Part shown: piece after piece, positions 38,384-46,437 of the stretch
Layout: every line of letters starts with the position of its first letter
How positions within the stretch are numbered: the stretch's first letter is position 1
Translations under genes and position numbers: made by a program
Notes under the pieces: generated by a model
Told to the model about the DNA's origin: nothing
The model's database searches: none
The model's input: only the letters and a program-made list of their open reading frames with translations
Assembly: GCA_964481765.1 (NCBI GenBank)
Contig: CAYZVJ010000002.1
Coordinates: forward strand, 7,282-71,281
Direction of reading: 5' to 3'
DNA length: 64,000 nucleotides
From: G020353115 sp964481765
GTDB lineage: Bacteria > Bacteroidota > Bacteroidia > Bacteroidales > VadinHA17

Positions 38384-39652
38384 ATGAAATTTAAACTGAT
38401 ATACCCGAGATGGGAGAAGCTGGTGGGGCAGACCATTTTTAATCTTCCCCCGCATGGTCCGGTTGTATTTGCAGCAGCCCTGCCCGATTTTGTTGAGATT
38501 GATTTCATTGATGAAAACGTCCAGCCGCTTGACTTTGAGGATCCGGCTGATTTTGTTGGTATTTCAATGATGCTCACCATACAGCTTAAACGGGGCTGGG
38601 AGATCGCCCATGAATACCAGAAAAGGGGAATAAAGGTGATCTTCGGAGGGATCGCTACCATGTTGCATGCTGAAGAATCACTGCAACATGCCGACTCCAT
38701 ATTCCTCGGTGAAGTAGAAGGCAGACTGGAACAGGTCTTTGAGGACTTCAAACAAAACCGGTTAAAGAAAGTCTATAATTATTTGAATCAGGAGCCATTG
38801 GATGTCTCCATTGTAGGCCCTGCACGCAGGGATATTCTTACCCGGGAACTTTACTTCCATAAAGGAGTGCAAATGGTTGATCTGTTCCATGCGTCGCGGG
38901 GGTGCAGGTTTAATTGCTACCCATGTGCTGTCTCTTTTCTGGGTGGAAGAGTATTCCGGCCACGACCGATCGAAAAATCAATCGAGGAATTGGAAACCAT
39001 TGAAAACAATCGGCTCTTCATTGTGGATAATTCCCTCGCACAGGACACACAATGGGAAAAAGATCTCTTCAAAGCCATGATCCCCTTGAAAAAAAACTGG
39101 TGCAGTCATACCATTGAAGATAAACCCGAAGTGTTGGATCTTGCTGCCCAGGCTGGTGCGTGGTATGTTTACCAGGCAATATTTGATACCTCTGACTACA
39201 TCAGAAAGAGAATACAACGGTACCATGACGTTGGCATTTCAGTGGAAGGGACCATCTTGCTCGGGATGGATAACCAGACCGAGGATGACATAAAACGTTT
39301 GATTGATTTTCTGCTTGAAATTAACCTTGATCTCGCTGAGTTCACCGTCTTGACACCCTTCCCACATACCAAAGCACATGATGATCTTAAAAAAGAACAC
39401 CGGATTATCAGTAACGATTGGAACGATTACAACGCCGGTAAGGTCGTTTTCAAACCAAAGCATATGTCTCCGGAACGGTTACAGGAATTGTACCATTATG
39501 CCTGGGATTCATTTTATAAGGATGAAACACAGGAGCAGAAAATGTTTGGATTAATTATGAAAGTAATCGAAAAAGAGATGGATGATGGTACCTACCAACC
39601 CCGGAGAAGAGATCTTGCCGATAAAAGTTTCGGAAGGGTTATTCAACGGTAA
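38384..39652 (+). CDS. B12-binding radical SAM protein
   Basis: 422 residues from ATG 38384. The upstream ATG 38366 would overlap the sulfotransferase stop and adds six residues. The B12-like domain has DFVGISMMLTIQLKRGWE, VIFGGIATMLHAEES and ADSIFLGEVEGRL. The iron-sulfur motif is ASRGCRFNCYPCAVSFLGG (CxxxCxxC), and FIVDNSLAQDTQ follows. It is a paralogue of the 15256 and 17067 enzymes. It is tightly linked to the sulfotransferase and to the unknown 124-aa gene, and so probably acts on the same intermediate. Confidence 0.85.
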   Translation: MKFKLIYPRWEKLVGQTIFNLPPHGPVVFAAALPDFVEIDFIDENVQPLDFEDPADFVGISMMLTIQLKRGWEIAHEYQKRGIKVIFGGIATMLHAEESLQHADSIFLGEVEGRLEQVFEDFKQNRLKKVYNYLNQEPLDVSIVGPARRDILTRELYFHKGVQMVDLFHASRGCRFNCYPCAVSFLGGRVFRPRPIEKSIEELETIENNRLFIVDNSLAQDTQWEKDLFKAMIPLKKNWCSHTIEDKPEVLDLAAQAGAWYVYQAIFDTSDYIRKRIQRYHDVGISVEGTILLGMDNQTEDDIKRLIDFLLEINLDLAEFTVLTPFPHTKAHDDLKKEHRIISNDWNDYNAGKVVFKPKHMSPERLQELYHYAWDSFYKDETQEQKMFGLIMKVIEKEMDDGTYQPRRRDLADKSFGRVIQR

Positions 39653-39695
39653 TCGCAGGAAACCGTATGCTTAACCTGGTGAATTTTTTTACACC

Positions 39696-40070
39696 ATGAA
39701 AGGTCAGGATCAGTTTGTTGAAGAAATATATCACTTCAAGGGTGAATGGGGAATCCCTTCCCTGTGTGGTTTGAAAATTGTTAAAAAAAATGAGAATGCA
39801 ATCATCCTGGTGACTGAATTTTATGATATTAACCCTGGTACATCGATAACGAATTGGAATACTCATCTGGCGCATGAGATCTGCCAGAAACACCGGATTG
39901 ATCCGAACCGTATGATATTTATCGAGCGGACGCCGAAAACGAGTTCAACCCTCTCTTTTTATCAGGAGACTTTTGATCGCGTCACGTTTGCATGGGATGG
40001 GGAATCGCTTACTGATCCTCAATGGGAAAGGATAAGTAAAGCTGAGGTTATTAAACTGATGGATAAGTAA
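39696..40070 (+). CDS. Unknown 124-residue protein
   Basis: No family recognised. The protein is soluble, with no signal or membrane helix. It contains ILVTEFYDINPGTSITNWN, then a helix THLAHEICQKHRIDPNRM and a strand IFIERT. Toward the end FYQETFDRVTFAWDGES is aromatic-rich. The layout (beta, alpha, beta) is compact. It lies 43 bp after the radical SAM gene and 18 bp before the PaaK-like ligase, so it is part of that transcript. It could be a small partner protein for the radical SAM enzyme, but nothing in the sequence proves this. Confidence 0.6.
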   Translation: MKGQDQFVEEIYHFKGEWGIPSLCGLKIVKKNENAIILVTEFYDINPGTSITNWNTHLAHEICQKHRIDPNRMIFIERTPKTSSTLSFYQETFDRVTFAWDGESLTDPQWERISKAEVIKLMDK

Positions 40071-40088
40071 CATTGAAAATGTCATCAT

Positions 40089-41441
40089 ATGAACCTGCAT
40101 GAAATAACCAATATGCCTCCGGGCTGGGATTTTATTCCTGAAATTGAAAAACAACCATCCGATGTTGTTGAGAAGTATCAGGTTGAAAAATTGGTGAATC
40201 TGTTGCATTATCTTTCCGGTAATTCCACCTTTTACTCCGCGCTGTTCAAACAGTGTGGATTGGATATCGGTGCAATCAGAACCCTGAAAGATCTCTCGCA
40301 TATTCCCCCAACGACAAAAAATGACCTGCAGTTATATAACCTGGATTTTCTCTGTGTAGGAAAGGAAAAAATCATAGATTACATTACCACTTCCGGGACC
40401 CTTGGTGACCCCGTTACCCTGGCAATGACTGATCAGGATCTGGATCGTCTTGCGTACAATGAAGCCATCTCCTTTGCCTGTGCCGATGGTTCTTCCAATG
40501 ATATCTATCAGCTTGCGCTGACCATTGACAAGCGGTTTATGGCTGGCCTGGCCTATTGGATGGGAGCCCGAAGGCTGGGAGCAGGAGTTGTCAGGGTTGG
40601 AGGCGGTATTCCGGAATTGCAGTGGGATACTGTTCAACGACTATCCCCAACAACAATCGTTTGTGTACCATCATTCATTCTGAAACTGATTGAATATGCC
40701 GAACAGCAAAAGATAGATTATCGCAACTCCTCATTAAAAAAGGCGGTATGTATTGGAGAACCGATCCGAAATCCTGATTTCACACTTGGCCCGATCGGGA
40801 CAAGAATAAAGGAAAAATGGGGCCTTGCACTCTATTCAACCTATGCATCCACAGAGATGTCAACCGCTTTTACAGAATGCGGACAGGGAAAGGGCGGTCA
40901 TCATCACCCGGAACTAATCATTGTTGAATTTCTTGACGAGAAGGATACCCCGGTTCGTGAAGGGGAGGCCGGTGAAGTTACAATTACTACTCTCGGTGTG
41001 GAGGGCATGCCCCTGTTGCGCTATAAGACCGGAGATATCTGTTTCCACTATACAGATCCCTGTCCATGCGGGCGTCAGAGCATGCGGTTGGGACCGGTTA
41101 TTGGCAGAAAAAATCAGATGATCAAATTCAAAGGAACCACACTCTATCCCTATGCTTTATACGATATTCTCGATAACCTGAAGGAGGTGGTGAATTATGT
41201 TGTAGAGGTGTATACCGACGAGATTGGTACGGATCAAATCTTGATCCGCATCGGATGTGAACAGATACCACAAGGCTTTGAAAAGGAGATCAAAGATCAT
41301 TTCCGTGCACGCCTGCGGGTTGCTCCCGCCATTCGTTTTGAATCCATCGACTACATCAATAAGATACAAAATCACGGATCGGGAAGAAAAATGGTAAAAT
41401 TTATCGACCACAGGAACAATAAAAAACAACAGAATAGCTAA
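40089..41441 (+). CDS. PaaK-like adenylate-forming ligase
   Basis: 450 residues of the phenylacetate-CoA ligase family. Adenylation motifs are YITTSGTLGDPVTLAM (98-113), LALYSTYASTEMSTAF and the RYKTGD motif in LLRYKTGDICFHY. The C-terminal domain (IGRKNQMIKFKGTTLYPYAL) follows. It activates a carboxylic acid with ATP and passes it to CoA or an ACP. The natural substrate could be coumarate or another aryl acid, or a fatty acid. It is the last gene of the plus-strand block; an 86-bp convergent spacer separates it from the KASIII-like gene. Confidence 0.87.
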   Translation: MNLHEITNMPPGWDFIPEIEKQPSDVVEKYQVEKLVNLLHYLSGNSTFYSALFKQCGLDIGAIRTLKDLSHIPPTTKNDLQLYNLDFLCVGKEKIIDYITTSGTLGDPVTLAMTDQDLDRLAYNEAISFACADGSSNDIYQLALTIDKRFMAGLAYWMGARRLGAGVVRVGGGIPELQWDTVQRLSPTTIVCVPSFILKLIEYAEQQKIDYRNSSLKKAVCIGEPIRNPDFTLGPIGTRIKEKWGLALYSTYASTEMSTAFTECGQGKGGHHHPELIIVEFLDEKDTPVREGEAGEVTITTLGVEGMPLLRYKTGDICFHYTDPCPCGRQSMRLGPVIGRKNQMIKFKGTTLYPYALYDILDNLKEVVNYVVEVYTDEIGTDQILIRIGCEQIPQGFEKEIKDHFRARLRVAPAIRFESIDYINKIQNHGSGRKMVKFIDHRNNKKQQNS

Positions 41442-41527
41442 ACAGGATCATTCCTGTGGTGTACAGGGTATAGCGTCAGGAGTCCATCAGTACATATTCC
41501 CTATAAGCCAACCATCCGGTTTGTCAA

Positions 41528-42643
41528 TCAACGGTACTCAAATGTAAATCCAGCTTGCATAAATTTACTCACCTCGGTTACAAAACTGAGTACCAGGTCT
41601 CCTTTTTCCATGGTCTCTTCCCGCATGATTTTGTCCATACAGATGAATACCATTGGAGGTCCGACGTATCCCATGGAAGCCATTTTTGAATAGAAGGCAT
41701 CCCTGGGGATCCCAAGGTTTGCAGACTCTTCCAGAATAATCTCAGAAATATGCCTGGATGGAAAATTAACCTGGAAAAAGCGGATCTTGCGAATGTCAAT
41801 GGGATAACGGGTAAGCATCCGTTTTAAACCCTGGTAAAAAACCGAACCCTCCTCCTCATGAAAATGTTCGCGTAATTGCTCATTAAACATCTGTGATAGG
41901 TGGTGTAATCCTTGTTCATACTCATCCCTGGGATTAATCCAATAGGCGGGACGGTGGTTCAACATCGATGCTGGTTTCTTCCCACCGATGGATTCCATAT
42001 AGGAGTTTCCCAGGTAAAATCCACCGGTTATCTTATTTTCTGCCTGCAATACAATAGCCCCTGCTCCATCACTCAAAAAGTACCGCAAAAAAACCTCTTC
42101 TTTCTTCAGGATCTCCTGATGATAATATTCGGCACGCAACTCGGAGGATGACATGCTGGAAGAGATGATGAGGGCATTACTATACCTGCCAGACTGCAAC
42201 AGGTCATGTGCCACTACCACTCCCTTATATGCCGAAGTGCAATTAGCATGTATGGATAGTTCGCTGCAATGCTCGATTCCCAGTGCTTCCTGTATTCTTA
42301 CCGAAGCGGTTGGCATCTGGTCCTGGTGAGCACTTCCGTAAATGATCAGTTCCAGATCGTTCGGGTGAAGACCGGCCATATCCAACGCTTTCCTTGCCGC
42401 TTTTACTGACATGGTCACATTATCATCGGTAAACTCCCTGGTTTCAGGGTCAATGGCAAAATGATAGTACTCCACCTCCAGCATCTCTTTCATCAACAGC
42501 TTCATCCTTTTCAGCCATTTTTGTATTCGTACAGGCGCCCTGGTCAACTCACCCAGAAAATAATCAACCTCATCAATGGTTACCGGAGTCCCGGGCAGAT
42601 ATGAGCCAGTACCTGTCAGCTTAATGTGCACATTATTTTTCAT
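41528..42643 (-). CDS. KASIII-like condensing enzyme or acyltransferase with altered active site
   Basis: 371 residues from ATG 42643. The nucleophile Cys135 is clear in LSIHANCTSAYKGVVVA. The positions normally HQAN and GNT read FFQVNFPSRHIS and KMASMGYVGPP, so the usual second His and Asn are not seen in place. The N-terminus (KLTGTGSYLPGTPVT) is typical. It may therefore act as a starter-selecting or acyl-transferring KASIII variant rather than a standard FabH; similarity to HMG-CoA synthase is weaker. It overlaps the crotonase stop by 11 bp and ends the minus-strand operon. Confidence 0.8.
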   Translation of the reverse strand: MKNNVHIKLTGTGSYLPGTPVTIDEVDYFLGELTRAPVRIQKWLKRMKLLMKEMLEVEYYHFAIDPETREFTDDNVTMSVKAARKALDMAGLHPNDLELIIYGSAHQDQMPTASVRIQEALGIEHCSELSIHANCTSAYKGVVVAHDLLQSGRYSNALIISSSMSSSELRAEYYHQEILKKEEVFLRYFLSDGAGAIVLQAENKITGGFYLGNSYMESIGGKKPASMLNHRPAYWINPRDEYEQGLHHLSQMFNEQLREHFHEEEGSVFYQGLKRMLTRYPIDIRKIRFFQVNFPSRHISEIILEESANLGIPRDAFYSKMASMGYVGPPMVFICMDKIMREETMEKGDLVLSFVTEVSKFMQAGFTFEYR

Positions 42644-43328
42644 TACTCTTATCAAATTCCATCAACTGTTTTTCTACATATATCCGGTTATACTTTCCTT
42701 GCAGGAATTTTGCCAATCGCACTGCATAGTTCAGTATAACCTTTTTATCCAACACTTTATCCACAACTCCCCATGCAAGTGCTTCCCACGGCGTAAAACT
42801 ATGTCCTCCAAGAACGATTTCAAACGTTTTTAAAGTATCGGTTAAGTTTAGCATATAATGCACTCCGCCCAAGCCAGGCAGTAAATTAAAGGATGATTCC
42901 GGTAATCCGAGAACAGCTCTTTCGGAACAAATTCGGATATGGCAGCTCAATGCCAGTTCAAAAGCAGCTCCCAGGCAAACTCCTGTAATAACAGCAATAA
43001 CAGGTATAGACATTCTGTTGAAAAAACGAAAGGTTTCCAGGTTTTCAATCAAGAAATCATGATGTTGATTTTCCTGGCCTGACCGGCTTTCCGAATAATC
43101 TTCGGTGACGTTTTGAAGCAGGTCTTTCAATTCAGCACCAGAGGAAAAGTGCCGGCCTTTTCCGTAAACCAGTATTGCATTGATCTTTTCATCTGGAATG
43201 ACATTCCTGACAAGATCACCCAGTTCTTTGAAAAACAGATTATCCATGGAATTGTTTGGTGGCCTGTTCAGCACCAAATGTCCTATCATTTCCTCCACTT
43301 TCCACTCTATGGTTGAATAGTGATCCAC
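42633..43328 (-). CDS. Enoyl-CoA hydratase/isomerase family protein (crotonase 1)
   Basis: 231 residues from GTG 43328. The oxyanion segments are GRHFSSGAELKDL and GVCLGAAFELALSCH. Both catalytic Glu positions are kept: FEL and the LPESSFNLLPGLGG block. The GAA instead of GGG is a variation from the usual oxyanion loop. It hydrates, dehydrates or isomerises an enoyl thioester. A second crotonase (43751) is two genes upstream, recalling the ECH pair of beta-branching cassettes, although the rest of that cassette is not evident here. Confidence 0.85.
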   Translation of the reverse strand: MDHYSTIEWKVEEMIGHLVLNRPPNNSMDNLFFKELGDLVRNVIPDEKINAILVYGKGRHFSSGAELKDLLQNVTEDYSESRSGQENQHHDFLIENLETFRFFNRMSIPVIAVITGVCLGAAFELALSCHIRICSERAVLGLPESSFNLLPGLGGVHYMLNLTDTLKTFEIVLGGHSFTPWEALAWGVVDKVLDKKVILNYAVRLAKFLQGKYNRIYVEKQLMEFDKSNEK

Positions 43329-43353
43329 AATTAAAATAGGATTATTACTTTAT

Positions 43354-43722
43354 TTATATCTCAAAGATGATCATTCCCGCTACCCGTTTCCTGGAATGCG
43401 AAATAGAACAGCAGATGTTTTGTATCCCCCTGTTATAACAACAACCTTTCAAATGATCTGACAACCGGAGTACCGGTTTCCCAAAATCGTCGTTTAATAT
43501 CTCTATTTCCCTGAAATCTCCCTCGTGCTGAAGCTCAGTAAACAGTAGCTTTTTTATAATGTATCGTCCTGCAAGGCTCCCGGCATTCGCTTTACCAGGG
43601 AAAAGTTCCAGTTCCCTCGGTGTGAACAACGGCTCAAGAACAGGTTTTTTGTTAAAGCGTTCGTACCAATCATCAAGTAACATGATCTCATGTTTCTTTC
43701 CATATTTAACCAAATGATTCAC
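43354..43722 (-). CDS. Divergent 4'-phosphopantetheinyl transferase-like protein
   Basis: 122 residues from GTG 43722. The core order fits AcpS: LFTPRELELFPG, then LAGRYIIKKLLFTEL where the family has a KEA helix, then NDDFGKPVLRLS, and ICCSISHSRKRVAGMIIF for the SxSH segment. The N-terminal GxDxxx metal-binding Asp is not seen, and the KE Glu is replaced by Lys (RYIIKK). It may be inactive, or it may load only one particular ACP. A more canonical AcpS-type gene is at 12235. It sits between the two crotonases. Confidence 0.65.
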   Translation of the reverse strand: MNHLVKYGKKHEIMLLDDWYERFNKKPVLEPLFTPRELELFPGKANAGSLAGRYIIKKLLFTELQHEGDFREIEILNDDFGKPVLRLSDHLKGCCYNRGIQNICCSISHSRKRVAGMIIFEI

Positions 43723-43750
43723 TGTAGCATGTGATTAACAACCATAAAGT

Positions 43751-44503
43751 TCAGTCTGATTCATTTTCTCTTCGCTTTGCTTCTTTACGGGCAAGATCAC
43801 AAAATAGTCTTGTCTCTTCTATGAAGGCTTCCTCAGCGCTTTTACTCCTGCAATAATAGATCGCTCTGGTAATGGCTTGAATGACTTCCCTTGGTTTATT
43901 ATGAACCATGGATTTCAACAGATGGACGGAATAAGATAAGGTTTCACCAGAAGCCACAACATGGTCTACAATATTCAATTCCAATGCTTTTGCTGCACCA
44001 ATCATATCACCACCAATGATCATCTCATAACTCACGCCTCCTTTGAGGAGTTTTGATAACCGGCGAATACCTCCAAGGCCGGGCATCAAATTGTGGTTTA
44101 CTTCAGGAAAAGCAAACAGGGTTTTTTCGCCGCAAACTCTAATATGGCAGGCTAACGCAATTTCAAAGCCCCCTCCAAAACAGATTCCGTCAACAGCGGC
44201 TACAACGGGAATATCCAATTCTTCAATTGATTGTAACAATCGTTTCCCCTGTTCTATTTTCGTTTGAAGCAGGTTTTTCTTCCCGGTTATTTCAAATAAT
44301 TCCTGAATATCTGCCCCCGAAGAAAAATGCCTGCCACTACCTGTAAAAACAAGACCTTTCAGCCTGTTTTTATGACGAAAATCTTCCAACTCGCTATCCT
44401 TCAGAAAATCCGGTTCAGACAGGGAGTTTGCTGGAGGATTATCCAGGGTAATGATTCCAACAGGGTCATCAACACTAAATTGAATATGTCTTTTATTATC
44501 CAT
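43751..44503 (-). CDS. Enoyl-CoA hydratase/isomerase family protein (crotonase 2)
   Basis: 250 residues. GRHFSSGADIQELF and GICFGGGFEIALACHIRV form the oxyanion hole, and FPEVNHNLMPGLGGIRRL carries the second Glu. It is clearly related to crotonase 1 (shared GRHFSSGA and CHIR blocks), so the pair arose by duplication. A division such as dehydration and isomerisation or decarboxylation is possible. It overlaps the thioesterase stop by 8 bp, showing co-translation with it. Confidence 0.87.
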   Translation of the reverse strand: MDNKRHIQFSVDDPVGIITLDNPPANSLSEPDFLKDSELEDFRHKNRLKGLVFTGSGRHFSSGADIQELFEITGKKNLLQTKIEQGKRLLQSIEELDIPVVAAVDGICFGGGFEIALACHIRVCGEKTLFAFPEVNHNLMPGLGGIRRLSKLLKGGVSYEMIIGGDMIGAAKALELNIVDHVVASGETLSYSVHLLKSMVHNKPREVIQAITRAIYYCRSKSAEEAFIEETRLFCDLARKEAKRRENESD

Positions 44504-44882
44504 TAAGCATCATTAAAATCTCTTGTGGCATATCAATGGGTGTCCTTGTTTCATCCAGCAATAACGTTTTGACAGTTGCTTTTGATACCTTTTTATTTGT
44601 ACCGGATTGAAGCATTTCATGATGAAAAATCAGATAAGGATCTTCCCTTCCAATGGATGTATTGATCACCAGTTTATCAAAAAGTTTGATCTCTCTTATG
44701 TATTTAATGGATGTCTCAACCACAACCAGAAAATTACCTGATTTTCTGAAGAAGTCGATGAGTCCTTTCTCCTTTATAATCTCCCACCTTGCATGTTCGA
44801 AATAGTTGAGATAAACGGCATTGTTCACATGGTTAAATGAATCGAGCTCATATCCCCTAACCTCAACAATACTTTGAAACAT
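44496..44882 (-). CDS. Hotdog-fold acyl thioesterase (4HBT-like)
   Basis: 128 residues. RGYELDSFNHVNNAVYLNYF is the Asp-centred 4HBT signature followed by the HxNNxxYLxYFE helix, and RWEIIKEKG continues it. It is the first gene of the minus-strand operon 44882-41528. It would release an acyl chain from ACP or CoA or remove misprimed units. It belongs to a different subgroup than the thioesterase at 3899 (VNNAVYLNY against WHGHYLKY). Confidence 0.85.
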   Translation of the reverse strand: MFQSIVEVRGYELDSFNHVNNAVYLNYFEHARWEIIKEKGLIDFFRKSGNFLVVVETSIKYIREIKLFDKLVINTSIGREDPYLIFHHEMLQSGTNKKVSKATVKTLLLDETRTPIDMPQEILMMLNG

Positions 44883-44971
44883 AGATATAATTATTTAATG
44901 ATTTGTCTTCCGGAAATGATTCGTCACAGGATAACTCCCATTTGCTTTCCCAAAGTTTTTGTATGAAAATA

Positions 44972-44998
44972 CAAATGTAAAAATTAATTTTATTTCAA
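44972..44998 (-). promoter_or_regulatory. Candidate promoter for the thioesterase-KASIII operon
   Basis: On the minus strand 44979-44972 reads TACATTTG (TAnnTTTG), with a TTG at 44998-44996, 16 bp upstream. It would give a leader of about 85 nt. An inverted repeat TTTGTAT-GAAA-ATACAAA overlaps it at about 44958-44975 and may be a regulator site. Confidence 0.45.
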
Positions 44999-45078
44999 TT
45001 TCCCTCGATACAATCTTACGGACACATTCCGTTTAGTATCCATAATAATGAATTGAATGGTGAAAACTTCACAAGGCT

Positions 45079-46437
45079 ATGTCAGATGAAAAGAAGTTAA
45101 ATCTGGATTACCAGACAATAAAAGAACTGGAGCTTATGTATGGTGAAGGCTCCGGTTTAACACTGTTTGACATGTTAAACAGGACCGTTACACCCGGAGG
45201 AAGTGAATTTTTACGAAAAAGATTCAGAAATCCCCTTTGTGACAGAGAAGAGATCTTACGCAGGCAGGCGAGTATAACATACATCATGGGCCGGTTTGAA
45301 AACTGGGATATTAAGGCATTTAAAAATTTGATGGATCAGGTCGAACAGTATTATTATTCGAAAGCAGAACCGGTATCCAGTCAACATAAAATTGCAATCT
45401 ACCTGGAAGGTTTGATTGATATGATCCGGAATAAAAATTTCCGGCAAACCATCTTTAATGGAACCCGGATAACCATCGTTTTCATCTCCTTGCTTTCTAA
45501 TTTTTTACACCGGATTTCTTCCGATGATTTCCCCTCCCTGTTGCTGGAAATAACCGGTGAGCTGGCTCGAATTCTCGGATCTGAACCCTTTTCAAGGATT
45601 ATCCACAAAGGATTAGACAAGGGCGTGAGCACCGCACAGCTCATTTACTACGACAAACTATTCAGAGAGAAGCATAAGGCAGCGGTGATCAACCTGGTTT
45701 CCCTCCTTTACGAACTGGATGTTTTGATCTCCATGGCAAAAGCCCATGATGAATATGGTCTTGTTTTCCCGGAAATTATCGATTCCAGTGAGCCGGAAAT
45801 GGAAGTCGAGGGATTATACCATCTATTTCTTAAAAATCCCGTCGGTAATTCCACCCAATTCAGTAACAAGAGTAATTTTCTTTTCCTGACAGGTCCAAAC
45901 ATGTCCGGGAAAACCACTTTTTTAAAATCTTGTGGCATCGCTGTTTTTCTTGCTCATCTTGGAATGGGAGTCCCTGCAACTTCCATGCGAATGACACTGT
46001 TTCAATGCCTCTTCAGTAGCCTGAACACCACGGATAATCTGAGCCTCGGATACAGCTATTTCTACAGCGAGGTCCTCCGGATAAAGAAAGCCGCAGAAAG
46101 CCTCCGGAATCATGAAAAATCGTTCATGATATTCGATGAACTATTTAAAGGAACAAATGTAAAGGATGCCTACGATGGATCAATCCTTGTGATCGATGGA
46201 TTGATGAAATGGAAATCATCACTCTTCATTCTTTCCTCGCATCTGCTGGAACTGGAACATGCAATACGGGACTATCCGAACACTTTTTTTCAGCATTTTG
46301 ATTCCGATGTTGTTAATGGGAAACCCGTTTTCAACTTTGGATTACACGACGGGATATCAACCGAAAGACTGGGTTTATTAATCCTGAAAAATGAACAAAT
46401 CGATGAGATGTTGGATCCGCAGAGTGCAGCGAATTAA
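45079..46437 (+). CDS. MutS-family ATPase lacking the mismatch-recognition domain
   Basis: 452 residues, much shorter than MutS (about 850). It keeps the lever/core region and the ATPase: Walker A TGPNMSGKTTFLKS (271-284) and Walker B MIFDELFKGTN (D353-E354), with SSHLLELEH after it. The N-terminal mismatch-binding Phe-x-Glu domain is absent, as in short MutS-related proteins of Bacteroidota. It probably binds branched or looped DNA rather than mismatches. Its stop overlaps the convergent SiaC-like gene by 4 bp. It is unrelated to the lipid cluster. Confidence 0.85.
   Translation: MSDEKKLNLDYQTIKELELMYGEGSGLTLFDMLNRTVTPGGSEFLRKRFRNPLCDREEILRRQASITYIMGRFENWDIKAFKNLMDQVEQYYYSKAEPVSSQHKIAIYLEGLIDMIRNKNFRQTIFNGTRITIVFISLLSNFLHRISSDDFPSLLLEITGELARILGSEPFSRIIHKGLDKGVSTAQLIYYDKLFREKHKAAVINLVSLLYELDVLISMAKAHDEYGLVFPEIIDSSEPEMEVEGLYHLFLKNPVGNSTQFSNKSNFLFLTGPNMSGKTTFLKSCGIAVFLAHLGMGVPATSMRMTLFQCLFSSLNTTDNLSLGYSYFYSEVLRIKKAAESLRNHEKSFMIFDELFKGTNVKDAYDGSILVIDGLMKWKSSLFILSSHLLELEHAIRDYPNTFFQHFDSDVVNGKPVFNFGLHDGISTERLGLLILKNEQIDEMLDPQSAAN

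Noticed and set aside
41444..41459. Inverted repeat ACAGGA-TCAT-TCCTGT in the convergent spacer as a terminator
   Set aside because: The stem is only 6 bp and no T-tract follows in either direction.
41528..44503. A complete HMG-synthase (beta-branching) cassette
   Set aside because: No Cys-to-Ser decarboxylating ketosynthase was found, and the condensing enzyme looks more like KASIII than PksG-type HMG synthase. It is kept only as a weak analogy.
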